Shown here: positions 7,911 to 15,210 of the stretch, piece by piece
Numbering within the stretch: the first letter of the stretch is position 1
How the letters are laid out: each line of letters opens with the position of its first letter
From: Bacillota bacterium
GTDB lineage: Bacteria > Bacillota > Desulfotomaculia > Desulfotomaculales > Desulfallaceae
Assembly (NCBI GenBank): GCA_023439185.1
Contig: JAEXOR010000035.1
Coordinates: 1-27,145 of the forward strand
Direction of reading: 5' to 3'
Length of the DNA: 27,145 nucleotides
Made by a program: the position numbers and the translations under genes
Notes under the pieces: generated by a model
Databases searched by the model: none
Seen by the model: the letters and a program-made list of their open reading frames with translations, nothing else
What the model was told of the DNA's origin: nothing

Positions 7911-9611
7911 CTGACACCAAAGCATGCGGTAATATTATGCTTAATTACGCTGGTTTTTGCCCTGGCTACGGGCGCGGTAATGCCGGACAATGTAATGGCG
8001 GCTGAACAAAATGACCAGCACCAGGAAACCGGTCAGGACCAGGGCTCGGATGAGCCGAAAGAGGCAGAGGAAGACGACGACGATGGTGACGGTGGCGGTT
8101 TAATTTCAACTTTGATAAGTAAAATTGATCAGTTTTTACAAGCAGTTATAGATCTCGTTTCCGGAACAAAACTTTTCGAGGCTATTAAGAACTGGATTTT
8201 CAGTATATTTGACGACGCGTTGAGACCGGTATTGGGAGTATTCGGGAGAACATTCTTATTTACTCCCTCCGTTGCCGGCCAGGAGTGGGTCAAGTCGGCC
8301 TGGAGCACGGCGTTTTTCTTTAGTCTGGGTCTATTTGCCCTGGCCATAGTAATCTCAGGGGCCAGAATCATATCGGCCAAAGGTGTAACAGAAATATCAA
8401 AACCGCTGCAAGTGCTCTGCGCGGCCATGGTGGCCTCAATTTTCTCTCTATACTTCGTGGAACTATGCATACGTATCTCAAATTATGTGTTTGAAGGTAT
8501 AGTCAGGCAGTACTTGGTTGAGCTGGGAGTGCAAAGTTCGCTGCTGGGAGATCCCCAATCAAACGTTGTCGACGGCAATATCCTGCTTCTTGCCACTCTG
8601 GTTTCTCCAGAACAGATAGATGCCGCGGTGGCCCAGGGGCATGGAGTAAGTTATTTTTTGGGGGCAGCTGGCGGTATCCTTTTAAGCGGTATTGGAGGGT
8701 GTATTATTGCCATACTTGCGTTAATTATAGGCCTAAGGTATTTGGTTCTCTGCGGTTTAGGCATCACAGGACCTTTTTATTTTACCGCCTCGGCCCTGGC
8801 CGGTTCCTGGGAGCCTTTTGCTGGCTGGTTGAATCTCTTTGCGAGAACATTGCTGCTGCAGTGCTTGTTTATTGCCGGCTGGATAATGATGGTGGCGGTA
8901 AGGGCGGCTAACGATACGGCCGGCAGTCCGGCGGCTGTGGTCGGGGTAAGCGCCATGTTGGTTAATGTGTTGATTATGCTTGTAATGGTGGTTGTGGCCG
9001 TACTGATTTGGGTATTACCCGGAGCCAAAGCGGTAATGACTCCCTTAACGTTAAACGGTGGGGAGTTCATCGAAAAAGCGGGCAACGCGGGTATGAGAAT
9101 GACCAAGTTCGCTCATGGCGTGGGCTCCCGGTTTGGTTGGGAAGGTGTGCAGGATTCCGCGTACCGGGTGCATCAGAAGGCCAGAGATATGCGGGATTTC
9201 GGCCGCGACTTGCGCAATATGAACCGCAACACTCCCGCAACACCGATTGAAGCGCCAATAAAAATGCCTAAAAGCGAACCCCATTACGAAACTCCGGTTG
9301 TTTTCAAAATTGAAACCCCGACAGAGAAAGGCGGGGATCTTCGCATCCGGGTGCCCGGAAGCGTTGTTTCGGGTTTGGCTAAACATCTTGCGGGATCAAT
9401 ACCTGAAAAAAATATTGAAATACAGGGTGACACCCTATGCGTATCACCTAATTATGCATACGAGGCTAAAGAATTGGCAAAAGAATACTGCAAGCAACTG
9501 GTTCCGTACTGGGAAGCCGGCAACCAGTTCATTGTTATTCAAGACCGGTTGCCTGTCAGATTAATGTCCACGCCTCCAAACGGAGTCAACATGGGCATCT
9601 GGCAAGGTTAA
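7911..9611 (+). CDS. VirB6/TrbL-like polytopic membrane protein, probable CTG start
   Basis: About 566 residues. The first in-frame ATG is at 7980, but the frame is open back to 7905 and encodes a textbook signal peptide beginning at CTG 7911 (CTG-ACA-CCA-AAG, a hydrophobic core, then VMAAEQ). GGAAGGGGTGAG ends 6 bases before that CTG, so CTG is the likely start. After an acidic Q/D/E linker come roughly six to seven hydrophobic helices (about residues 75-370) and a soluble C-terminal domain of ~190 residues. Multiple helices plus a long cytoplasmic tail are typical of VirB6/TrbL channel components. It lies between the VirB2-like and the PrgI/VirB4-N fusion genes. No motif proves the family. 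Confidence 0.65.
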   Translation: MTPKHAVILCLITLVFALATGAVMPDNVMAAEQNDQHQETGQDQGSDEPKEAEEDDDDGDGGGLISTLISKIDQFLQAVIDLVSGTKLFEAIKNWIFSIFDDALRPVLGVFGRTFLFTPSVAGQEWVKSAWSTAFFFSLGLFALAIVISGARIISAKGVTEISKPLQVLCAAMVASIFSLYFVELCIRISNYVFEGIVRQYLVELGVQSSLLGDPQSNVVDGNILLLATLVSPEQIDAAVAQGHGVSYFLGAAGGILLSGIGGCIIAILALIIGLRYLVLCGLGITGPFYFTASALAGSWEPFAGWLNLFARTLLLQCLFIAGWIMMVAVRAANDTAGSPAAVVGVSAMLVNVLIMLVMVVVAVLIWVLPGAKAVMTPLTLNGGEFIEKAGNAGMRMTKFAHGVGSRFGWEGVQDSAYRVHQKARDMRDFGRDLRNMNRNTPATPIEAPIKMPKSEPHYETPVVFKIETPTEKGGDLRIRVPGSVVSGLAKHLAGSIPEKNIEIQGDTLCVSPNYAYEAKELAKEYCKQLVPYWEAGNQFIVIQDRLPVRLMSTPPNGVNMGIWQG

Positions 9612-9633
9612 CGAGCGGAAGGTGTGGTGTTAA

Positions 9634-11493
9634 GTGGCTCAGGGTGATAATCAGATTTATTTTCCGGAGGACGTGCGGGAAGACGTGGCCATCTTTGGCA
9701 ACGTTACTTTATTGCGGGCGGTTATTTTTTTGGTCATACCGATACTGCTGGGGGTGCTGTTCTTTTTATTCTTACCCCTATCCACAGGCATTCGGTTGAC
9801 CAGCCTTTTCTTCTTCCCCGCCGTAGGGGGTATAACAGTGCTCATGGATATACCCGGCCGGCTGCGCCGTTATAAACGCTACCTGAAGGAACCAGGCCGC
9901 AGAAAGTCCGGTCCCCCGGAGGAAAAGGGATCGTTGCAGGAAATGATCGGCGCCGCCTTCCTTTCCGGGCCATATTTACACTATAAGGACGGTTCGGCGG
10001 CGGTCTTTTTAAAGGTGGCACCGCCGCCGTGGGAGTACCAGACCGACACTAAAAAGATTGAACAGGAAAACACCTTTGCGGCGTCCGTCACAAGGGCAAT
10101 ATCATACGGATTGGAGGTCACGGAATACGCCGACGTGGACCGGGATTTGTGCCGTGAGGAATGGGACCTCAGGGAAGCCCAGTATAGCCAACTGGAAGAC
10201 GGCGGACTGAAGGACCTGGGCCTGGCTAGAGTAAGGCACCACAGAGACTATGCTCTGGCCAGGAAAACAGAGTATCACATCAGGCTAAGAGCCATTCCCG
10301 GCATGGTGGATCTTCAGCGCCGCCCCGCGGACGCGGAGGAAAGGCGCAGGCTTACCGAAGAGGCGCTGCAGGACGCAGCCGGGGGTATAATCATGGAACT
10401 GTCCCGGGCTGATATGTCCGTCTCCGTGTTGGGCGCGGAGTCCATCAGAAACCTGGCTGTCAAACAAATAAATCCGGCTGCCTGGCGCAGGGTGCTGCCG
10501 CCTCTGGAGACCGACTGGACGACGCCGGCGGCATATCAGGTAGAAATTTCGGAGGAAACCGATAGCAGCATTAATCCGGAAAAACCCAAACGGCTTGAGA
10601 AAATACACAAGCTATTATCCAGGCCTAAAAGGCGGGACCGGGTGGCCCATGCTCCACAGCCCGGCGTTGCGCTGGTTCCCGGAAAGCTTGACAGACCGGC
10701 AAAATTCCGTCCCGGAAAAATAGCAAATATGATCAGCACTCTTTTTAAACGGAGGTCGAAAAAACCTGCTCGCGGCGGGGAACTGCTGGGCAATCTTATT
10801 GCTGTTTGGAGCCCGGTGCCGGCGGGAAAAACCTTCACCGCGGTTAACCTGGCCGTATCTCTGGCCTGGAAAGGGCATAATGTAATTCTTTTGGACCTGG
10901 ATATCAGGCAATTGGCTGTTAATAGCTGGTTCAACATTGAGGGCGCCGGAGGCCTTAAACAATTCCTGGCGAACCCCGGCGCCGACCCCTGGTCTATAGG
11001 GTTTATGCCCCGGGAAGTGCCGGGTCTGCTGGTGCTCACGCATTCCGGACGCGACCAACTGGCGGTCAATGAAAGTGTCCTGATTAATCTTTTGACTGTT
11101 CTTTCCCGCCATGCAGGCTATGTAATAGTGGACACCGGCGCCACGGGCAACGAAACCCAGGCGGTATTAAACCTGGCGTCAAAAGTGCTTTTGGTGGCAG
11201 ACCAGGAGCCGCACAGGCTGGATTCGATAAGCAATGCGCTGGACTCACTGGAATCAATTCTTGACATGAACAAGCTGTACCTGGTGGCCAACAGGATAAT
11301 AGAAAGCCATAATCTCGATGCGGAATCCAGCGTGGAGGATATCCGCAGTAGGTTGGGAATCGGGGTTGATTACCGGGTTCCCGAACAAACCACCGAGGCA
11401 ATGGAAGGAATGAGCAGCGGGGTCCCGCCGGCGCTCTTCTCCAGGGAAATAAGCAAGGCGTTCAGAGAAATATCGCTGGATATGGCCAGCTAA
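9634..11493 (+). CDS. PrgI/VirB3-like + VirB4-N-like + MinD/CpaE-like ATPase fusion
   Basis: A 619-residue protein from GTG 9634. Residues 1-90 look like PrgI/VirB3: a short IYFPEDVREDVAIFGNVT segment, then two transmembrane helices. Residues ~95-290 resemble the N-terminal, non-ATPase domain of VirB4/TraC proteins. A basic linker leads to a MinD/CpaE-type ATPase (about 385-619) with LLDLD, VIVDTGA and a C-terminal GVPPALFSREISKAF also seen in the gene at 15211. Its P-loop reads SPVPAGKT (393-400): one residue shorter than SPKGGVGKT and lacking the signature lysine. A normal VirB4 carries an HerA/FtsK-type ATPase in this place, so the motor domain seems exchanged. Likely a membrane-anchored component of the secretion/pilus machine. 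Confidence 0.65.
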   Translation: MAQGDNQIYFPEDVREDVAIFGNVTLLRAVIFLVIPILLGVLFFLFLPLSTGIRLTSLFFFPAVGGITVLMDIPGRLRRYKRYLKEPGRRKSGPPEEKGSLQEMIGAAFLSGPYLHYKDGSAAVFLKVAPPPWEYQTDTKKIEQENTFAASVTRAISYGLEVTEYADVDRDLCREEWDLREAQYSQLEDGGLKDLGLARVRHHRDYALARKTEYHIRLRAIPGMVDLQRRPADAEERRRLTEEALQDAAGGIIMELSRADMSVSVLGAESIRNLAVKQINPAAWRRVLPPLETDWTTPAAYQVEISEETDSSINPEKPKRLEKIHKLLSRPKRRDRVAHAPQPGVALVPGKLDRPAKFRPGKIANMISTLFKRRSKKPARGGELLGNLIAVWSPVPAGKTFTAVNLAVSLAWKGHNVILLDLDIRQLAVNSWFNIEGAGGLKQFLANPGADPWSIGFMPREVPGLLVLTHSGRDQLAVNESVLINLLTVLSRHAGYVIVDTGATGNETQAVLNLASKVLLVADQEPHRLDSISNALDSLESILDMNKLYLVANRIIESHNLDAESSVEDIRSRLGIGVDYRVPEQTTEAMEGMSSGVPPALFSREISKAFREISLDMAS

Positions 11494-11507
11494 ATCTAGT
11501 GTTCTAC

Positions 11508-11526
11508 AAGCTTGATATACAAGCTT
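11508..11526. repeat. Perfect inverted repeat upstream of TA-like pair
   Basis: AAGCTTG and CAAGCTT flank a 5-base ATATA loop. No T-tract follows, so a terminator is unlikely. It lies upstream of the promoter of the TA-like pair and could be a protein-binding site. Confidence 0.45.
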
Positions 11527-11541
11527 AAAGGCACATTAATC

Positions 11542-11570
11542 TTGTTATTTATTTTGGTTTGTTTTAAAAT
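11542..11570 (+). promoter_or_regulatory. Sigma-A type promoter of the TA-like pair
   Basis: TTGTTA (11542-11547) and TAAAAT (11565-11570) are separated by 17 bases, matching the vegetative consensus at 4/6 and 5/6. It sits in the AT-rich 127-base gap before the small gene at 11621, so the pair can be transcribed separately from the surrounding cluster. Confidence 0.6.
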
Positions 11571-11577
11571 ATGATTA

Positions 11578-11595
11578 GTCTAAATTTTTATAGAC
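11578..11595. promoter_or_regulatory. Inverted repeat at the presumed transcription start
   Basis: GTCTA and TAGAC flank an 8-base AT loop, starting 8 bases after the -10 box. The position overlaps the expected start of transcription, as an operator for autoregulation would. Short arms make this tentative. Confidence 0.35.
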
Positions 11596-11620
11596 AATCT
11601 TACCAAAGGAGGTGGTCCAT

Positions 11621-11863
11621 ATGATTTGCGTCATTTCAAAGTTGTTAGATTTTTTGAATCATCGCAACCAAGATCCTTTGGAGAAATATAAGGAAGAGAT
11701 ATCCGAAACCAACAGAATCATCAAATACTTTGAGAAAAAGTATAAAATGTCGTCCGATGAATTCATTTCAAAAAGGTATTCTCGCTCCTGCTTAGACATT
11801 GAGGCAGCGGATGCTAATAATTGGGCCACTTTATACTTAACCGTAGGGAAAATGGTTAAATGA
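11621..11863 (+). CDS. Small antitoxin-like protein
   Basis: An 80-residue acidic, helical protein. ATG 11621 is favoured by a perfect AAAGGAGG at 11605-11612; a GTG at 11612 overlaps it. The segment IKYFEKKYKMSSDEFISK followed by an acidic stretch and a W near the end resembles small proteins often encoded beside DUF6516 (TumE-type) toxins. Its stop overlaps the next start as ATGA, implying coupled translation. No DNA-binding domain is evident. Antitoxin function is inferred from size, coupling and neighbour. Confidence 0.45.
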   Translation: MICVISKLLDFLNHRNQDPLEKYKEEISETNRIIKYFEKKYKMSSDEFISKRYSRSCLDIEAADANNWATLYLTVGKMVK

Positions 11864-12444
11864 CACGAAATGTAACAAGTAACAACATAATTGAAGCTGC
11901 TAAAAAACATGAGATAAGGGAACATAGGAACCCTAGCAGTTATTTTTCCAGTGTGGAAAGCGAAATATGGACATCAGGTTTTAGCAGCATAAAAAAAGTT
12001 AGCATGGGCTTTTCCAAAATGGGGAAGCCCATTTTTGCTTATGATAAGAAAAATAGAAAAGTTCCATATGGAGAAAGCTTTATTTTTAATGCGCCAAATA
12101 TTGGTCAAGGCGAAGTGGGTTATGTTGTGCAGGAAATGTTCAATATGAAAATCCAAATAACCATTTTTCAAATGAAAAGGAAACTGTATTTAAGTTCATA
12201 CTCATTCCATTTTGAACTGTTGCAAGACAGAAACAAATTTTTTAGATATGAAAAATCGGAATATGTTGCTGAAGAGGATATGGAATATAAGCCGGAGTTT
12301 CATATGCATTGTATGGGCAGGCTCAGCCATTATCCTGCCCACAAGGTTACAATTGGTCAATTGCTGAAAAATTTGAAAGCTAACATTTTTAACTCAGACA
12401 ACTATGGTAAATTAGATCCCCCTTGGGGCTCAATATTTAGTTAA
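11860..12444 (+). CDS. DUF6516/TumE-like toxin candidate
   Basis: A 194-residue protein overlapping its small partner by 4 bases (ATGA). The C-terminal half has the arrangement FFRYEKSEY...KPEFHMHCMG...YPAHKVTIGQLLKNL. That resembles DUF6516, in which an RY motif, a His-rich P-x-F-H-x-H segment and a final helix occur in this order. TumE-type proteins are reported toxins, but the N-terminal ~90 residues here are extra and unrecognised. The pair is clearly AT-richer than the flanking secretion genes, which points to separate acquisition. Other explanations are possible. Confidence 0.4.
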   Translation: MTRNVTSNNIIEAAKKHEIREHRNPSSYFSSVESEIWTSGFSSIKKVSMGFSKMGKPIFAYDKKNRKVPYGESFIFNAPNIGQGEVGYVVQEMFNMKIQITIFQMKRKLYLSSYSFHFELLQDRNKFFRYEKSEYVAEEDMEYKPEFHMHCMGRLSHYPAHKVTIGQLLKNLKANIFNSDNYGKLDPPWGSIFS

Positions 12445-12461
12445 CGGAGGTATCAAGTTAT

Positions 12462-13358
12462 ATGAAACGATTATTGATGTTTTTTACGTTTATAATGCTG
12501 CTGGCTGTATTAACCATTAACCTGCCCTTCATAACCGGCGCCGCCGCCCAGGAGCAAGAGCAGGTGGACGTATACGACCGGCAAAAAGAGCTGGTTAAAT
12601 CTGTGGTATTTAAACTGGACGTGGATCAATACTATGTCAATGGCCAAACGCCCGGTGTAAAGATGGACGCCAGGCCGTTTGCCGAGCAGGGCCGCACCTT
12701 CGTGCCGGTGCGGTTCCTGGGCAACGCCCTGGGTGTGACCGATGAATATATCGGCTGGGAAAGTCCCCGGGTAACGCTGGATGAACCAGGCTTCCCGGTG
12801 GTGGAGCTGGCCGTGGGCGGCAAGCAGCTTAAGAGTGACGGCGCAATCACCAACATGGACGTGGCTCCGCTGGCAAAACAAGGCCGTACTTACCTGCCGG
12901 CCAGGTGGGTGGCCGAGGCCTTGGGCTACCAGGTGGAGTGGGACGCCCAAAACAGTGTTGTGCTATGCTGGCCCCGGGGAGCGGAGAAACCGGACATCGG
13001 CAACGTACTGGAGCATATCGTCAGTGCCGATAAACCCGCTGCTGGCACTAAGGTGATTAACGGTTATATCGTTCCGCTGGAAACAGATTTGAAAGTTGAA
13101 GAGAATTTGTCCGGTGGTTGTGAGATTGACATATTGATGGACATATATAAGCCATTGGAGCCGCAATTCCGGGATGCTTATAATATCCTGGCCAGCAAGC
13201 TGGGCCATGAAACGGCGGAGACGGTTATAAATTATGTCCGTCCTAAAAAAGACCGGTGGGACGATGTACCTCAAAAAATGTTTAACTTAAACGATCGTGA
13301 GATTATGGCTGACGGTTCTAAAGGTGATTCCGATATTTATATTGTTGTCTGGAAATAA
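12462..13358 (+). CDS. Secreted protein with copper amine oxidase N-terminal-like domain
   Basis: A 298-residue protein with ATG start and ACGGAGG upstream. A signal peptide (residues 1-29, ending GAAAQE) precedes a copper amine oxidase N-terminal-type domain (about 50-170). Its two repeats are visible in GRTFVPVRFLGNALG and GRTYLPARWVAEALGYQVEW. In Firmicutes this domain is a common surface module unrelated to amine oxidation, and no catalytic domain is present. The C-terminal ~120 residues are unrecognised. It begins the long same-strand run leading into the Tad genes, so it may be an exported accessory of the pilus machine. Confidence 0.8.
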   Translation: MKRLLMFFTFIMLLAVLTINLPFITGAAAQEQEQVDVYDRQKELVKSVVFKLDVDQYYVNGQTPGVKMDARPFAEQGRTFVPVRFLGNALGVTDEYIGWESPRVTLDEPGFPVVELAVGGKQLKSDGAITNMDVAPLAKQGRTYLPARWVAEALGYQVEWDAQNSVVLCWPRGAEKPDIGNVLEHIVSADKPAAGTKVINGYIVPLETDLKVEENLSGGCEIDILMDIYKPLEPQFRDAYNILASKLGHETAETVINYVRPKKDRWDDVPQKMFNLNDREIMADGSKGDSDIYIVVWK

Positions 13359-13381
13359 AAAGCACGGAGGTTGAAAGATAA

Positions 13382-15199
13382 ATGAAAAAGATAATAATCG
13401 CCCTTTTCTTAGTGCTGGCACTTGGTGCCGGCACTGTTGTTTCTGCCGGCACTTTTGACGGCCTGCCGGAAGATGTTGCGCGAACTATACAGTTGGCCAA
13501 TCAAGAACTGAATGAAAAATATGGTGAGGTAAATTATTACTCACCGGAAAATGTGAATGGTCTGCTGGTTAACGCAGACCTTTTAAGATCCCGGGCGCTG
13601 ATCGTTTATGGTTCGCCCCACGACCTCGACCCCAGCACCGGTAACCACCGGTATCTGGGCGAAACAAGGCGCGGGGAAAAATATACAAACACGCTGTTTC
13701 GGCATGACCCCAATCCGACTCCGGGGTTAATAAGCGATTGGGATTGGATACCTGAACCATGGCGTTCTGATGAAGTGAAAAAATCTCTAAAGGATCGCGG
13801 AGAGCCTCTTTTAAAAGCAAATAGATTTAACGGCAACTCCGAATTAAACGACAGTATTATCCGGGGTCTGGAAAGCTACCGGCAAGGCGAGGGCGCTACG
13901 ATCAATTTTGTGAGGGATAACACCCCCTGGCACACCTATGTCCACGTGCTGCAGCCGCCCACTGATTACACCTGGGGTATGGGCCGCATGTGGCACCAAA
14001 GGCCGGATGGAATCCGGTACCTGACCGTGCCCATGGCGCCGCTAAAAGCAGGGCCGCCTCCGGAGCTGGACTTGGCCGTAACCGCCCTTGACTCCGGCGT
14101 GCCGGCCGGCGAGAAAGCGCGGCCTGGCCAACAATACACCGGCGCCGTGGTGGTCGAAAATCTGTCGGACATTACAATGGACAAACCGGCCAGTGTTAAA
14201 GTAACCCACCAGGGCTACGAAGCTGCGGTGAAAGACCGGGCGGGCAAAGCAATACAATCCCTTACTCTGCCCCCGGGTGAATCCGAAACCCTAACCTTTA
14301 CCTGGCACGGGCCAACCGACACGAACAGCAGCACGATTAAAGCGACAATAAATCTTCCGCCCGACCCGGCGTTGCCGGAAACCGACCTGATCAACAACGA
14401 AAAAACGGTTATCGTACCGGTACTATTGCAAAACCTGAAAATAGAAATAACCAACTACCCCGAGGCGGCACTGCCGGGTGATCCGGTAAGTGTGTCGGCC
14501 AGGGTAACCAACCAGTCCGGTGAAATGCTTGTCACCCGCCTGGTGATAAAAGTTAACGGCAAAGTTGTCAGCGACAAAAGCAACTTTGATATCATCAGTT
14601 ACCAGGAAACAGCGGCGAACTTCGCCATGCCCAATGAAGATGTTGTGGTGGAATTTTTAATCAACCCGGATAAAAACATGCCGGCCAATGAAACAACCTG
14701 GACGGATAACGCAGCGTCTTGCACCATTAAAAAAGATGTGCCGCTGCCGGCTATTACCGGCGATATCAATGTGGAAATAATGGCGCCCGGTAGAGTGGAA
14801 CCCTTTAAGAGTTGGACCTTCAGGGTGAAAATCAGTGGTTATCTCCCGCCGCCCGGCCCCGATGATCCCGATGGGGCAATTGCGGACGTGCGTTTAAGGG
14901 TTACCGGCGAAAGCAAAAACATTGAATACCGGTTAAGCGGCGGCACCTGGGGTGATGTTATCGTCACGAACCAGCAACCGGTTACGCTGAACAAAGGGGT
15001 TACGATTAGCGTCGTAAGGGGTAAGCGGTTTGAGGAGACGGAAACATTCACGTTTCCCGCGTCTTCCGGATACCCCGGGAAAGATATGATTATTCCCCTG
15101 CACGCCGGCGCCTCGTGGCGGTCGTATAGCGGCGCGGATGCTAAAAACGTCATGATTTTTAGGAAACTGATGGAGCTTGGTACAGAATTATCAAAATAG
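13382..15199 (+). CDS. Large secreted protein with CARDB-like domains
   Basis: A 605-residue protein from ATG with CGGAGG upstream and a clear signal peptide (residues 1-22, VVSAGT). The N-terminal ~220 residues are unrecognised and rich in Trp, Asn and Pro. From about 230 come two Ig-like beta-sandwich segments of CARDB type: LDLAVTALDSGVPAG...NNEKTVIVPV, then LKIEITNYPEAALPGDPVSV. The last ~140 residues form another beta-rich segment. No sortase motif or C-terminal anchor is visible, so it may be released or held by partners. Position between the fusion ATPase and CpaE-like genes suggests a pilus-associated surface protein. Confidence 0.7.
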   Translation: MKKIIIALFLVLALGAGTVVSAGTFDGLPEDVARTIQLANQELNEKYGEVNYYSPENVNGLLVNADLLRSRALIVYGSPHDLDPSTGNHRYLGETRRGEKYTNTLFRHDPNPTPGLISDWDWIPEPWRSDEVKKSLKDRGEPLLKANRFNGNSELNDSIIRGLESYRQGEGATINFVRDNTPWHTYVHVLQPPTDYTWGMGRMWHQRPDGIRYLTVPMAPLKAGPPPELDLAVTALDSGVPAGEKARPGQQYTGAVVVENLSDITMDKPASVKVTHQGYEAAVKDRAGKAIQSLTLPPGESETLTFTWHGPTDTNSSTIKATINLPPDPALPETDLINNEKTVIVPVLLQNLKIEITNYPEAALPGDPVSVSARVTNQSGEMLVTRLVIKVNGKVVSDKSNFDIISYQETAANFAMPNEDVVVEFLINPDKNMPANETTWTDNAASCTIKKDVPLPAITGDINVEIMAPGRVEPFKSWTFRVKISGYLPPPGPDDPDGAIADVRLRVTGESKNIEYRLSGGTWGDVIVTNQQPVTLNKGVTISVVRGKRFEETETFTFPASSGYPGKDMIIPLHAGASWRSYSGADAKNVMIFRKLMELGTELSK

Positions 15200-15210
15200 G
15201 GGGGATTTTT

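Noticed and set aside
11508..11526. Terminator for the fusion ATPase gene
   Set aside because: The stem is perfect but is AT-rich and followed by AAAGGCAC rather than a T-tract.
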